A stretch of DNA of 45,096 nt, from assembly GCA_938017975.1 (NCBI GenBank), contig CALIKQ010000033.1, positions 1 through 45,096 of the forward strand, written 5' to 3'. The notes below the pieces were generated by a model, which did not search any database, was not told the DNA's origin, and saw only the letters and a list, made by a program, of their open reading frames with translations. Position 1 is the stretch's first letter. Every line of letters starts with the position of its first letter. Made by a program: the position numbers and the translations under genes. This document shows positions 17,617-28,490 of this stretch, one piece after another. The DNA is from an uncultured Pseudomonadales bacterium. Lineage in GTDB: Bacteria > Pseudomonadota > Gammaproteobacteria > Pseudomonadales > Azotimanducaceae.

Positions 17617-17693
17617 TGGTCGGGATGGCGAGATTTGAACTCACGACCCCTGCCTCCCGAAGACAGTGCTCTACCAGGCTGAGCTACACCCCG
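17617..17693 (-). tRNA. tRNA-Pro, anticodon CGG
   Basis: On the minus strand the acceptor stem CGGGGTG/CATCCCG, a D arm with AGCTCAGCCTGGTAGAGC, anticodon stem CTGTC/GGCAG with loop TTCGGGA (anticodon CGG), a variable region, T arm GTGAG-TTCAAAT-CTCGC and an encoded CCA tail are all visible. It is 77 nt, with the C1 start typical of bacterial tRNA-Pro. It lies 38 bases downstream of ispB on the same strand. Confidence 0.95.
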
Positions 17694-17703
17694 ACGACGT
17701 TTT

Positions 17704-17709
17704 AGTATA
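17704..17709 (-). promoter_or_regulatory. Possible -10 box for tRNA-Pro
   Basis: On the minus strand TATACT lies 10 bases before the tRNA 5' end, right for a start at or near the mature end. No good -35 at normal spacing is seen, so the tRNA may instead be read from the ispB transcript. Confidence 0.3.
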
Positions 17710-17731
17710 AATCAATGCTGGAGATTGTGTG

Positions 17732-18712
17732 TTAAGTTTGACGCTCAACCGAAAAACAGATGAGCTGCGATAGAGCTGATTTGAACGGACTGGCGTCAAG
17801 CACGTTGATTTGTTCTAGTGCTAAATCTCTGTGTTGCTGGGCCTGACTGATGGTTCTGTCAATGCCGCCCGATAGGCGCACCGCCTCGATGATGGCCCTA
17901 AAGTTAGGCTTAGCCGCTGCATCGGTAATTGCAGAACGAATTAGTGTTTGTTGCTCGACCGTCCCGCACGCCAAAGTGACGATCAGAGGTAGCGTTACCT
18001 TTCCCTCGGCAAGGTCATCGCCGACGTTTTTACCCAAATCCCCCGTCTTGCCCTCATAATCGAGTACATCGTCCATCAACTGAAAGGCCATGCCCAATTC
18101 TTTGCCATAAGTTTGGAGAGCAACCTTGACCCTCGGATCGACCCCTGAGAGCACTGCGCCAGAGTGTGCTGCGACCTCAAAGAGTAGTGCGGTTTTGCGA
18201 TAGATCACATCAAAATACATTGCCTCAGAAATGTCAGCGTTTCTCAAATAGGTGAGTTGTTGAACCTCACCCTCGGCAATGCCGTTTGTGGCCTTTGAAA
18301 GTAGTTCCATTACTTCAAGGTTGCCGATTTCCACCATCATCTCGAAGGCACGAGAATGAAGAAAGTCACCCACAAGCACGCTGGCCGCATTACCCCAAGT
18401 GGCGTTCGCGGTGGCTCGACCTCTTCTTAACCCTGAGTTATCAACCACATCGTCATGAAGCAGCATCGCGGTATGTAAAAATTCGATAATTACAGCGAGC
18501 TTGATGTGGTCAGCGCCCGAGTAACCGCTGGCGCGAGCAGCCAGCAACACGAGCAGTGGGCGCAGCCGCTTACCGCCGGCTTGGATAATGTAACTCGAAA
18601 TCTCCTCAACAAGAGGTATATCTGAGCTCAAACTTTGAGAAATCAGTCGATCGACAGCATCAAAATCGTCTTTAACGGCGTCGAAGATGGGGGTAAACAT
18701 GCTGAAAGGCAT
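17732..18712 (-). CDS. ispB: Octaprenyl (polyprenyl) diphosphate synthase
   Basis: A 326-residue trans-prenyltransferase that extends farnesyl diphosphate with isopentenyl units to make the ubiquinone side chain. The first Asp-rich motif is LLHDDVVDNSGLRRG and the second is QLMDDVLDYEGK; GGKRLRPLLVLLAA near the N-terminus binds isopentenyl diphosphate. Length and motif spacing match IspB. It is divergent from rplU, the usual gammaproteobacterial arrangement. ATG 18712 has a weak ribosome-binding site; the ATG four codons later (MFTP) is an alternative. Chain length cannot be told from sequence alone. Confidence 0.93.
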   Translation of the reverse strand: MPFSMFTPIFDAVKDDFDAVDRLISQSLSSDIPLVEEISSYIIQAGGKRLRPLLVLLAARASGYSGADHIKLAVIIEFLHTAMLLHDDVVDNSGLRRGRATANATWGNAASVLVGDFLHSRAFEMMVEIGNLEVMELLSKATNGIAEGEVQQLTYLRNADISEAMYFDVIYRKTALLFEVAAHSGAVLSGVDPRVKVALQTYGKELGMAFQLMDDVLDYEGKTGDLGKNVGDDLAEGKVTLPLIVTLACGTVEQQTLIRSAITDAAAKPNFRAIIEAVRLSGGIDRTISQAQQHRDLALEQINVLDASPFKSALSQLICFSVERQT

Positions 18713-18801
18713 CTAAAAGAGGCGAGAGAGTGAGATGCTATGGTCAGTGGTCAATAGATGTCAAGGGCGCAGCGGCGACATCCGAGATGTTTTTGTCGAT
18801 A

Positions 18802-18830
18802 TTGCTATCGGTTACCAGTTCGCTTATGAT
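18802..18830 (+). promoter_or_regulatory. Sigma-70 promoter for the rplU operon
   Basis: TTGCTA (18802-18807), a 17-base spacer and TATGAT (18825-18830), followed by a GC-rich TGCGCGTCC discriminator of the kind found at stringently controlled ribosomal promoters. It lies about 167 bases before the rplU ATG, leaving a sizeable leader. Confidence 0.55.
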
Positions 18831-18996
18831 TGCGCGTCCTGAAAAAGCACGTCTAAAAGAATTCTGGAAGAAGTGCCTTCTTCGGCATTTAGAGTAGGGT
18901 TTGCTTTTAGAAGTTGGGCATTAAAATACTAAATGAGAAAGCATACAGGCGTTGCCGATAGGCGGTGGACGCGAAGCGAAAAGTTAGGGTAGATCT

Positions 18997-19311
18997 ATGT
19001 ACGCTGTAATAAAAAGTGGTGGTAAGCAACATCGCGTCGAGCCCGGTGAAGTGCTTCGATTAGAAAAGGTACAGGCAGAGCCAGGTACCCTGATCGATTT
19101 TGATAATGTCATGATGGTGGGGGAAGGCGCTGATGTTAAAATCGGTGCGCCGTTCGTTGATGGCAGCAAAGTCTCCGCTGAGGTTGTGGCGCACGGTCGG
19201 CACGATAAGGTTACGATCATTAAGATGAAGCGTCGCAAGCACTATCGGCGTCAAGCAGGGCACCGGCAGTGGTACACGGAAGTCAAGATTAAAGAAATCG
19301 TTGGAGGCTGA
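18997..19311 (+). CDS. rplU: 50S ribosomal protein L21
   Basis: A 104-residue large-subunit protein. [20 protein letters not shown] at the N-terminus and [20 protein letters not shown] near the C-terminus (bases bound to 23S rRNA) are diagnostic of L21. ATG 18997 follows AGGG at about 8 bases. It is the first gene of the rplU-rpmA pair, separated from rpmA by 5 bases and probably driven by the promoter near 18802. Confidence 0.97.
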   Translation: MYAVIKSGGKQHRVEPGEVLRLEKVQAEPGTLIDFDNVMMVGEGADVKIGAPFVDGSKVSAEVVAHGRHDKVTIIKMKRRKHYRRQAGHRQWYTEVKIKEIVGG

Positions 19312-19316
19312 TAGCA

Positions 19317-19577
19317 ATGGCGCATAAGAAAGCAGGCGGTAGCACACGCAACGGACGCGATTCAGAGTCTAAACGGCTAGGGGTTAAGCTCTACGGCGGC
19401 CAAGCAGTCGAGCCGGGGAACATTATTGTTCGCCAGCGTGGCACACGGTTCCACGCTGGACCAAACGTGGGGTGTGGAAAAGACCATACACTTTTTGCAA
19501 AAGCAGCCGGAACGATCCAGTTCGTGACGAAAGGACCGAAACAACGAAAATATGTGACGGTCGTTGCTGCCGGATAG
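19317..19577 (+). CDS. rpmA: 50S ribosomal protein L27
   Basis: An 86-residue large-subunit protein whose N-terminal tail reaches the peptidyl transferase centre. [20 protein letters not shown] and [20 protein letters not shown] are diagnostic. The N-terminus starts AHKKAGG directly, so no Firmicute-type cleaved leader is present. It is cotranscribed with rplU and followed within 20 bases by an intrinsic terminator. Confidence 0.97.
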   Translation: MAHKKAGGSTRNGRDSESKRLGVKLYGGQAVEPGNIIVRQRGTRFHAGPNVGCGKDHTLFAKAAGTIQFVTKGPKQRKYVTVVAAG

Positions 19578-21939
<2,362 letters not shown>

Positions 21940-21943
<4 letters not shown>

Positions 21944-22206
21944 GCCTGCAATGCCTTTAGCTTGGTGTTCAACCGTGATTTATGTCGAGCCGCTTTGTTT
22001 TTGTGGATAATGCCTTGAGAAACTGCGCGGTCAAGCGCAGGCGCAGCGGCTTCGTAAGCTGCTTTGGCAACCGCTTGATCGCCGCCTTGAATTGCGGTCA
22101 GCGTCTTTTTAATGGCTGTCCTCATCGCGGAACGCTGGCTTGCGTTATGTCGGCGACGTTTTTCTGACTGTTTTGCGCGTTTTTTTGATTGTGCTGTATT
22201 GGCCAA
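21940..22206 (-). CDS. rpsT: 30S ribosomal protein S20, TTG start
   Basis: An 88-residue 16S-binding protein. [20 protein letters not shown] and the C-terminal [20 protein letters not shown] are diagnostic. There is no ATG at the conserved N-terminus; the codon before ANTAQ is TTG (22204-22206), as in E. coli rpsT, where the UUG start is used in autoregulation. AGGATC lies about 9 bases upstream. A longer frame runs to 22278, but it would cross the promoter. The gene converges on proB with a 4-base overlap of the two stop codons. Confidence 0.95.
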
Positions 22207-22245
22207 GGTAAAAGATCCTGAAAATGGTCGGAAAATGAGCGGCGT

Positions 22246-22274
22246 ACTATGCAGAGTCAGGTGCTTTTTGTCAA
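22246..22274 (-). promoter_or_regulatory. Sigma-70 promoter for rpsT
   Basis: On the minus strand TTGACA (22269-22274), a 17-base spacer and CATAGT (22246-22251), then GC-rich ACGCCGC. This places the start about 35 bases before the TTG start codon of rpsT and supports that start. Confidence 0.75.
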
Positions 22275-22355
22275 ACACCGATTTAAGGCCTGTGCGGTCC
22301 GTGGAAGTGTTTAGGGTGGTTTAAAATTGCAACGCGCTGGAGAAGCTGCACAGTA

Positions 22356-23921
22356 ATGGACACTAATCCGACAACAATTCGTCACAAATTGTTGCGTTCC
22401 GGGATCGTGGTCTCGGCAATGACCTTTTTATCCCGAATCTTGGGTCTCGTCAGAGATGTTGTTGTCGCCTACTTTTTCGGTGCTTCAGCGAGCGCTGATG
22501 CTTTTTTCTTGGCATTCAAAATCCCGAATTTTTTTCGGCGTCTCTTCGGAGAAGGTGCTTTTTCTCAGGCGTTCGTTCCGGTCTTATCAGAATACAAGGC
22601 CCGTCGTGATTCGGTTGCTCTCAAAGATTTGGTGGATCACTTGGCCGGTGCGCTCGGTCTGGTTGTAACGATTTTTGTGCTGCTTGGGGTCGTGTTTTCA
22701 GGCGCGGTAATAACGCTGTTTGCATTCGGTTATGTTGTTCGTGAGGATAACGCCCAACTGGCGCTTGCCGGTTCGCTCTTGCAGATCACGTTTCCCTACC
22801 TGGGACTGATTTCGCTGACTGCCTTTGCCGGGTCGATCCTCAATACTTTTGGACGATTTGCGGTCCCGAGTTTTACACCCGTGCTACTGAATGTCAGTTT
22901 GATTGGCAGTGCTGTCTGGCTCAGACCGTATTTTGATCTCCCAGTCTATGCGTTGGCCTGGGGAGTATTCATCGCAGGATGGTTACAACTGCTGTTTCAG
23001 TGGCCGGCGCTGGCCCAAATCGGCTTGGTTCCAAGACCCAGGCTTAATTTTTCACACCCTGGGGTCAAGCGAGTCGGGGTATTGATGTTGCCCGCGCTCT
23101 TAGGCGTCTCAGTCAGCCAGATCAACTTGTTACTCGATACCGTTTTAGCAACGTTTCTGCAGAAGGGTAGTATTTCTTGGTTGTATTACAGCGATCGCTT
23201 ACTCGAGTTGCCGCTGGCGCTTTTTGGCATCGCAATTGCGACGGTCATTTTACCCGCGCTGTCTGCAGACTATGCCAAATTAGACGAAGACCGGTTCGCT
23301 GCTAAACTGGATTGGGCGATCCGTTTGGTCTTGCTCTTTGGGCTGCCAGCTTCGGTTGCGCTGGTACTGCTTGCTGACGTTTTAATCGCAACGATTTTCT
23401 ATCACGGCGCGATGACGCAGTTTGATCTAATGATGGCAGGGCTGAGCCTTAAAGCCTACGCTGCTGGATTAACAGGCCATATGATGGTCAAGGTTCTCGC
23501 GCCCGGATTCTTCGCCCGGCAAGATATGAAAACGCCGGTTAAGATTGGAATCGTGGCCTTGATTACGAATATGTTCTTTAACCTAATTTTGATTGGCTTT
23601 TTGGGACACATCGGCTTGGCGTTGGCCACTTCAATTTCTGCCTTTGTAAATGCCTTTTTGCTATGGCAGGCGCTGAGATCGCAGGCGATTTACCGTGCTG
23701 GGGCGCAATGGCTGAAATTTATCGTTAGAATTGGGTGCGCGCTGGCGCTGATGCAAGTGTTGCTGTTATCCATTGTGCCAGGTTTGGATCAGTGGCTCAG
23801 CTACGCTTTAGAGCTGCAAATCTTGGCGCTCCTTGGGCTGTGCATTGCGGGTTCGGCGCTGTACCTAATCACATTGTGGCTGCTCGGTCTTCGAGTCAGC
23901 GATTTTAGAGATCAGATGTAA
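22356..23921 (+). CDS. murJ: Lipid II flippase MurJ
   Basis: A 521-residue inner-membrane protein of the MOP superfamily with about 14 membrane helices, which flips lipid II for peptidoglycan synthesis. SRILGLVRDVVVAYFFGASASADAF is the N-terminal MurJ signature, including the Arg residues that line the cavity. FRRLFGEGAFSQAFVPVLSEY and LLDTVLATFLQKGSISWLYY are also typical. It is divergent from rpsT and the first gene of a compact run. Its TAA overlaps the ATG of ribF by one base. Confidence 0.95.
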   Translation: MDTNPTTIRHKLLRSGIVVSAMTFLSRILGLVRDVVVAYFFGASASADAFFLAFKIPNFFRRLFGEGAFSQAFVPVLSEYKARRDSVALKDLVDHLAGALGLVVTIFVLLGVVFSGAVITLFAFGYVVREDNAQLALAGSLLQITFPYLGLISLTAFAGSILNTFGRFAVPSFTPVLLNVSLIGSAVWLRPYFDLPVYALAWGVFIAGWLQLLFQWPALAQIGLVPRPRLNFSHPGVKRVGVLMLPALLGVSVSQINLLLDTVLATFLQKGSISWLYYSDRLLELPLALFGIAIATVILPALSADYAKLDEDRFAAKLDWAIRLVLLFGLPASVALVLLADVLIATIFYHGAMTQFDLMMAGLSLKAYAAGLTGHMMVKVLAPGFFARQDMKTPVKIGIVALITNMFFNLILIGFLGHIGLALATSISAFVNAFLLWQALRSQAIYRAGAQWLKFIVRIGCALALMQVLLLSIVPGLDQWLSYALELQILALLGLCIAGSALYLITLWLLGLRVSDFRDQM

Positions 23922-24853
23922 TGCGGGTAATTAGAGGTCGCCACAACATTCAAACTCAGGATCATGGCTGCGTCGCGACCATTGGTAATTTTGACGGCGT
24001 CCACATGGGACATCAGGCGATTTTAAGGCGGGTGAACGAGGCAGCTTTACAATTGGGGTGCCCCTCGCTGCTGATTTGTTTTGAGCCGCAGCCAAAGGAA
24101 TTTTTTGAGACATTCAAGGCGCCAGCTCGCTTAACCCGGTTTCGAGAGAAAGTCGAACAACTCAAAGCGGCAGGGCTCGACCGTCTTTTGTGCCTGCCTT
24201 TTAATGAAGCTACTCGCAGGCTCTCAGTGGACGCATTCATCGCTTTACTGACCGAGGAGCTGAAGGTCCGTGCATTGTTTGTTGGTGATGATTTTCGGTT
24301 TGGTGCAGATCGCTCTGGAGATTACGCCTCCCTGGAGGCGGCAGGTGCTGTAGCCGGTTTTGAAGTTGCGAATTTTTACACCATCACCCATGGTGCCGAG
24401 CGAATCAGCAGTACGCGTATTCGCGCTTGCTTATCCTCTGGAAACTTCGAAGAAGCCGAGGCACTTTTGGGTCGACGCTACACGATCACTGGCCGAGTGG
24501 TTTATGGCCGCCAAATCGGCCGAACCATTGGTGTACCTACGGCTAATATCCAACTGCATCGGTATAAAGCACCTTTATCGGGCGTATATTTGGTCCGAGC
24601 CCGTATGGGGAACGATCAGTACTGGGGCGTGGCCAATGTAGGCGTTCGGCCAACCGTTGAGCCGGGAACGCCGCAGCCGATTCTTGAGGTTCACATCCTT
24701 GATTTTGACGGTGATATCTATGGTCGGCAGGCAGATATCCAGTTTTTTGAAAAACTTAGGGACGAGCAAAAATTTTCTGGACTTGAGGCACTCAAAGCGG
24801 CGATACAAGGTGATATTGAATTTGCTCGCACCCGAGTAGAGGCGCGGTCATGA
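23921..24853 (+). CDS. ribF: Bifunctional riboflavin kinase / FAD synthetase
   Basis: A 310-residue enzyme making FMN and then FAD. The N-terminal FMN adenylyltransferase domain shows TIGNFDGVHMGHQAIL (about 21-36) and FVGDDFRFGADRSGD. The C-terminal kinase domain shows GRRYTITGRVVYGRQIGRTIG and VPTANIQL, with the conserved PTAN. ISSTRIR links the two. It overlaps murJ by 1 base and lspA by 4 bases. In the familiar gammaproteobacterial order ileS lies between ribF and lspA; here it is missing. Confidence 0.95.
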   Translation: MRVIRGRHNIQTQDHGCVATIGNFDGVHMGHQAILRRVNEAALQLGCPSLLICFEPQPKEFFETFKAPARLTRFREKVEQLKAAGLDRLLCLPFNEATRRLSVDAFIALLTEELKVRALFVGDDFRFGADRSGDYASLEAAGAVAGFEVANFYTITHGAERISSTRIRACLSSGNFEEAEALLGRRYTITGRVVYGRQIGRTIGVPTANIQLHRYKAPLSGVYLVRARMGNDQYWGVANVGVRPTVEPGTPQPILEVHILDFDGDIYGRQADIQFFEKLRDEQKFSGLEALKAAIQGDIEFARTRVEARS

Positions 24854-25329
24854 AGCTTTATGGGCTTAGCCTTTTCATCGTATTGTTGGATCAGGTGTCC
24901 AAAATATCGATGGATCGATGGCTGGGACTGTGCCTGCCGGGTCGCTGTCAGACCTTTGAAATTCTGCCGGTCTTTCAATTGACTGTGCTCTATAACCAGG
25001 GCGCCGCATTTAGTTTTCTTGCGGATGCTGGGGGGTGGCAGCGCTGGTTCTTAACCGCTGTATCCGCAGGTGTGAGCCTGTTTTTAATCATTTGGTTGCC
25101 TCGGGTGCCTGCAAGGCAAGGCTACCTGAAGATGGGATTGATCTTGGTCTTGGGCGGCGCCGTAGGAAATCTCATTGATCGGGCATGGCAGGGTTATGTC
25201 ATTGATTTCTTGGTGCTGCATTACGACCAGTATTACTTTCCGGCCTTTAATGTGGCCGATGCTGCAATCAGCGTGGGAGCAGTGTTTTTGATTTTAGATT
25301 TGATTTTCACGAAAGAGGGAAAAGTGTGA
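24850..25329 (+). CDS. lspA: Prolipoprotein signal peptidase (signal peptidase II)
   Basis: A 159-residue aspartyl protease with four membrane helices that removes signal peptides from lipidated prolipoproteins. The catalytic Asp pair is Asp110 (GNLIDRAWQGYVIDFL) and Asp137 (FNVADAAI); LYNQGAAFSFL is the conserved segment after the first helix. It normally follows ileS; here its ATG overlaps the ribF stop. It would process BamD and other lipoproteins of this genome. Confidence 0.95.
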   Translation: MKLYGLSLFIVLLDQVSKISMDRWLGLCLPGRCQTFEILPVFQLTVLYNQGAAFSFLADAGGWQRWFLTAVSAGVSLFLIIWLPRVPARQGYLKMGLILVLGGAVGNLIDRAWQGYVIDFLVLHYDQYYFPAFNVADAAISVGAVFLILDLIFTKEGKV

Positions 25330-25790
25330 GCGAAACGACACCGATTGGGCCTGGGGCACAGACCTCTTTGAGGTTTACCTTGCGCTTGGAGGAAGGGGAC
25401 ATCGTGGATACCACTGGTGAACGCGCTGCTGAATTTGTATTTGGTGATGGTCAGTTGCTTCCCGGATTTGAGTCCGCATTGATTGGCCTTCGAGCCGGCG
25501 ATAAAGAGACCTTTCATATTGCCGCAGAGCAGGGATTCGGGTTGGTGAATCCAGAAAATATTCATGTGCTGAAAAAATCTGATTTCTCCCGAGAACTGCT
25601 ATTAGAACCGGGGCTTGTTGTTTCGTTTATGGATCAACAGCAGCAAGGGGAGCTCCCCGGTGTGATACGTAAGGTTTTTGATGAGGCGGTAGAGGTTGAT
25701 TTTAATCATCCACTCGCGGGTAAAGGCTTGATGTTCGATGTTGAAATATTGAGCGTCAAGCAAGTTTCACAGGAGATCGCTCGAGGATGA
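25326..25790 (+). CDS. fkpB: FKBP-type peptidyl-prolyl isomerase (SlpA/FkpB-like)
   Basis: A 154-residue SlyD-like cytoplasmic prolyl isomerase. [34 protein letters not shown] is the FKBP half-domain, [21 protein letters not shown] leads into the inserted flap domain, and [18 protein letters not shown] closes the FKBP fold. There is no His-rich tail, unlike SlyD. The start is GTG 25326, overlapping the lspA stop (GTGA). Its place between lspA and ispH is the conserved one. Confidence 0.93.
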   Translation: MSETTPIGPGAQTSLRFTLRLEEGDIVDTTGERAAEFVFGDGQLLPGFESALIGLRAGDKETFHIAAEQGFGLVNPENIHVLKKSDFSRELLLEPGLVVSFMDQQQQGELPGVIRKVFDEAVEVDFNHPLAGKGLMFDVEILSVKQVSQEIARG

Positions 25791-26740
25791 CAATCGAGGC
25801 CTTTGATTTCGAAATTCGGCTGGCCAACCCGCGAGGGTTTTGCGCTGGGGTTGACCGAGCCATAGAAATTGTTAATCGCGCACTCGAAATCTATGGGTCG
25901 CCTGTCTATGTTCGTCATGAAGTTGTGCATAACAAACACGTGGTCGAGGATCTTTCTGAGCGGGGTGCCGTCTTCGTTGACGAGGTCAGCGAGATTCCCG
26001 AGGGCGCGCTGTGCATATTCAGCGCGCATGGTGTATCGCAACAGGTCAGGCGGGATGCTGAGGCTCGTGGCCTCAGAGTTTTTGATGCAACCTGTCCCTT
26101 AGTGACCAAGGTTCATATGGAGGTTGCAAAAGCAGCAGCTGAGCATCGTGATGCGGTGCTGATTGGTCATGAGGGACATCCAGAAGTTGAAGGCACGCTC
26201 GGTCAGTTCGAAAATGGTGCAAAAGGACAAAAATTTTTGGTCGAAACCGTCGAAGATGCCGAGCGTTTGATCGTTCGTGATGCTTCTAAGCTGAGTTTTA
26301 TGACCCAAACCACATTGTCGGTGGATGATACCCGAGAGATCATTCATGTTTTACAGCGACGGTTCCCAGATATTCAGGGGCCGAGAAAAGATGATATTTG
26401 CTATGCGACACAAAATCGACAGGATGCAGTGAAAGCGCTTGCGGCCTTGAGTGAAGTTGTGATCGTTGTGGGTTCTCAGAACAGTTCAAACTCAAATCGA
26501 TTGAGAGAGTTGGCAGAGAGATTAGGGGCCGATGCCCATCTGATTGACCACTTCAGCCAAATTGAGCCCCAATGGCTCGATGGCAAGCGAGCTGTAGGTG
26601 TGACATCTGGCGCCTCTGCGCCGGAAGTGTTGGTCCAGTCGGTGGTCGATTTTCTGATGCAATGCGGAGGACGTTTAATCGAGATGGCGCCAACGGCCGA
26701 GGAAGAGGTGGAGTTTTCGCTCCCTAAAGCGTTACGATGA
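25787..26740 (+). CDS. ispH: 4-hydroxy-3-methylbut-2-enyl diphosphate reductase
   Basis: A 317-residue iron-sulfur enzyme for the last step of the non-mevalonate isoprenoid pathway. The three cluster cysteines are in [24 protein letters not shown] and [20 protein letters not shown] and SSNSNRL hold substrate-binding residues, and [10 protein letters not shown] is near the end. It supplies precursors used by IspB in the same region. The start overlaps fkpB by 4 bases. The minor pilin operon begins 82 bases downstream. Confidence 0.96.
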   Translation: MTIEAFDFEIRLANPRGFCAGVDRAIEIVNRALEIYGSPVYVRHEVVHNKHVVEDLSERGAVFVDEVSEIPEGALCIFSAHGVSQQVRRDAEARGLRVFDATCPLVTKVHMEVAKAAAEHRDAVLIGHEGHPEVEGTLGQFENGAKGQKFLVETVEDAERLIVRDASKLSFMTQTTLSVDDTREIIHVLQRRFPDIQGPRKDDICYATQNRQDAVKALAALSEVVIVVGSQNSSNSNRLRELAERLGADAHLIDHFSQIEPQWLDGKRAVGVTSGASAPEVLVQSVVDFLMQCGGRLIEMAPTAEEEVEFSLPKALR

Positions 26741-26822
26741 TAATTTAGGGGCTCATTTTCGCAGCGCTGGCCTGTACAAATCGAGTGCCCTGAGACTGAA
26801 TCGTGGCTTTGAGGAGCAATGC

Positions 26823-27266
26823 ATGAGTAGGTGCGCGAAGGGGCAAAACGTTTGTACCGAACGCCAATACGACCTGGTAGGGAGGCCGGGGCGCAGGCTT
26901 GAAAGTGGGTTCACATTGATCGAATTAATGGTGACGGTGGCGATTATTGCGATCATCGCTGCAATCGCGGTACCTTCCTATCAAGGTTATATTTCAGACA
27001 GTTATCGTAATCAGGCCGCTGCGGACGCAAAGGTCTGCGCGTTAGCGCTCGAACGTTTCTACAGTGAGGGGTTTACCTACGTAGGCGGAGAGAGTCAGTG
27101 CAACACAAATTCTCCCACCAATGGGACTGCCCAGTACACACTATCGGTGAGCACAGCAGTCAGCAGCTATACAATTACCGCATCACCTGTTTCAGGTGGC
27201 AGTTGTTCTGATGCGAGCGTCGAATGTGTTCAACTTGATCGTGATGGCACGCAGACGATCTTGTAG
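26823..27266 (+). CDS. pilE: Type IV minor pilin, PilE-like
   Basis: A 147-residue prepilin. The PilD cleavage site is SG|FTLIELMVTVAIIAIIAAIAVP, after Gly29, with Glu at mature position 5, followed by the long hydrophobic helix. The disulfide-prone Cys residues near the end (GGSCSDASVEC) are usual for minor pilins. The leader of 29 residues, with two cysteines, is longer than normal (6-20), but the ATG at 26823 has GAGGAG at ideal spacing. It is the first gene of the pilin cluster; in Pseudomonas pilE comes last. Likely part of the pilus priming complex. Confidence 0.85.
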   Translation: MSRCAKGQNVCTERQYDLVGRPGRRLESGFTLIELMVTVAIIAIIAAIAVPSYQGYISDSYRNQAAADAKVCALALERFYSEGFTYVGGESQCNTNSPTNGTAQYTLSVSTAVSSYTITASPVSGGSCSDASVECVQLDRDGTQTIL

Positions 27267-27312
27267 GGCGCTGGCGCCAATCGAGAACCTTCGGTCTTTC
27301 ATAAGACAGAAA

Positions 27313-27909
27313 GTGTTGCTCGATAATGAACTTGTGAGTCGCTCCATCGAGCGCGGGCTCCTGTTCCCTGTGCCAACCTTGCAAAGGGGCGATCCAGCAG
27401 TTTCAGATTCGGCTCAGAGGGGCCCCAGGCATTCTGGGTTCTCTTTGGTTGAGTTGATGGTGGTGCTCGCAGTTGCTGGTATTTTATTAGGGGTGGCGCT
27501 GCCGTCTTATCAATCGTTTGTGGCCAGCACGGCTGTGACGACCGCCGCCAACGATCTTGTCGCGGCGGTTAATATTGCCAGAAGTGAGGCGCTGAAGCGC
27601 GATGGTATTGTGTCGTTACAAGCGTCAAATACGAGCACCAACGATTTCTCTGATGGATATTGCGTTGTGGTGGGTGCGCCAGGAAACTGTGCCGATGCTA
27701 TTCGTCAGTTTACGATTGGCGGCGACGATATTACGCTGGTAATTTCTGGTGGATATTCCTCGGTCAGTTTTGATGGTTTGGGAGGGCTATCGGGGACTTC
27801 AGGAACGGGTAGACAATTTAATCTCTGTCGCGCGAACGAGGATTACCGATTGATTGACATTAAATTGGTAGGCCGCCCAGCGCTGTCAGGTGGAGCCAAT
27901 TGCCCATGA
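27313..27909 (+). CDS. fimU: Type IV minor pilin, FimU/FimT (GspH) family
   Basis: A GspH/FimT-like prepilin. The cleavage site is SG|FSLVELMVVLAVAGILLGVALPS, with Glu5. SEALKR after the helix and the Cys-rich globular domain fit FimU. The frame is open from 27196, but that start would overlap pilE by 71 bases. No ATG lies between the pilE stop and the cleavage site, so translation must begin at a GTG or TTG; GTG 27313, 27334 and 27370 are candidates, none with a strong ribosome-binding site. The start given is therefore provisional. It is expected to prime pilus assembly with PilV, PilW, PilX and PilE. Confidence 0.8.
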   Translation: MLLDNELVSRSIERGLLFPVPTLQRGDPAVSDSAQRGPRHSGFSLVELMVVLAVAGILLGVALPSYQSFVASTAVTTAANDLVAAVNIARSEALKRDGIVSLQASNTSTNDFSDGYCVVVGAPGNCADAIRQFTIGGDDITLVISGGYSSVSFDGLGGLSGTSGTGRQFNLCRANEDYRLIDIKLVGRPALSGGANCP

Positions 27910-28490
27910 ATCAAGTTGGTCGCTTGCGAGGCGTTACGTTGATCGAACTACTGGTCACGATGGTGATCGTAGCGGTTGGCGTGTTAGGGGTTGCAGGATT
28001 GCAAATTGTCAGTCTCCAGCAGGCTCGGGAAGCAGGGCAAAGAATGATCGCGTTGCAAGCCGCTAACGACCTTTTAGATCGTATTCGGGTCAATAAAGGT
28101 CAATCCTACGAATGGCCCCGCGCTACCTCGGTTTCCGCTGCGAGTGCTACAAATTGTGCTGCGACAAGCTGCACCGCAGCGAACCTTAAGAATTATGATC
28201 TTCAATATTGGGCTTGCCGATTGGGCCAGCCCAGCAGTGATTGTAGAACGGCATTTGGCCTGGTAGATGCTGACTTTGATCGGCTACCCCTGGCCGCCGG
28301 TGAAGTGATTCGTACGGCTGCCAGCTCAAATTATAGTTTGGGTTCGCCAAGCGCTGGGACCGCCTCGATCAACACCGTGAACTATGAAATCTCCGTGTAC
28401 TGGTCGGCAGATGCTATCGAAACCAGCTGTAGTGCGCGTGAGACGGATAATCTTTGTCAAAAACTGACAGTCAAGGCACAAGTCAATTGA
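27906..28490 (+). CDS. pilV: Type IV pilus modification/minor pilin PilV
   Basis: A 194-residue prepilin. A 9-residue leader ends RLRG|VTLIELLVTMVIVAVGVLG, the VxGLQ-type helix of PilV, followed by AGLQIVSLQQAREAGQRMIA. Three Cys pairs lie in the C-terminal half (NCAATSCT, ACRLGQPSSDC, SCSARETDNLC). ATG 27906 overlaps the fimU stop (ATGA), better than the upstream TTG. It is a component of the minor pilin complex that starts fibre assembly from the inner membrane. Confidence 0.9.
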   Translation: MNQVGRLRGVTLIELLVTMVIVAVGVLGVAGLQIVSLQQAREAGQRMIALQAANDLLDRIRVNKGQSYEWPRATSVSAASATNCAATSCTAANLKNYDLQYWACRLGQPSSDCRTAFGLVDADFDRLPLAAGEVIRTAASSNYSLGSPSAGTASINTVNYEISVYWSADAIETSCSARETDNLCQKLTVKAQVN

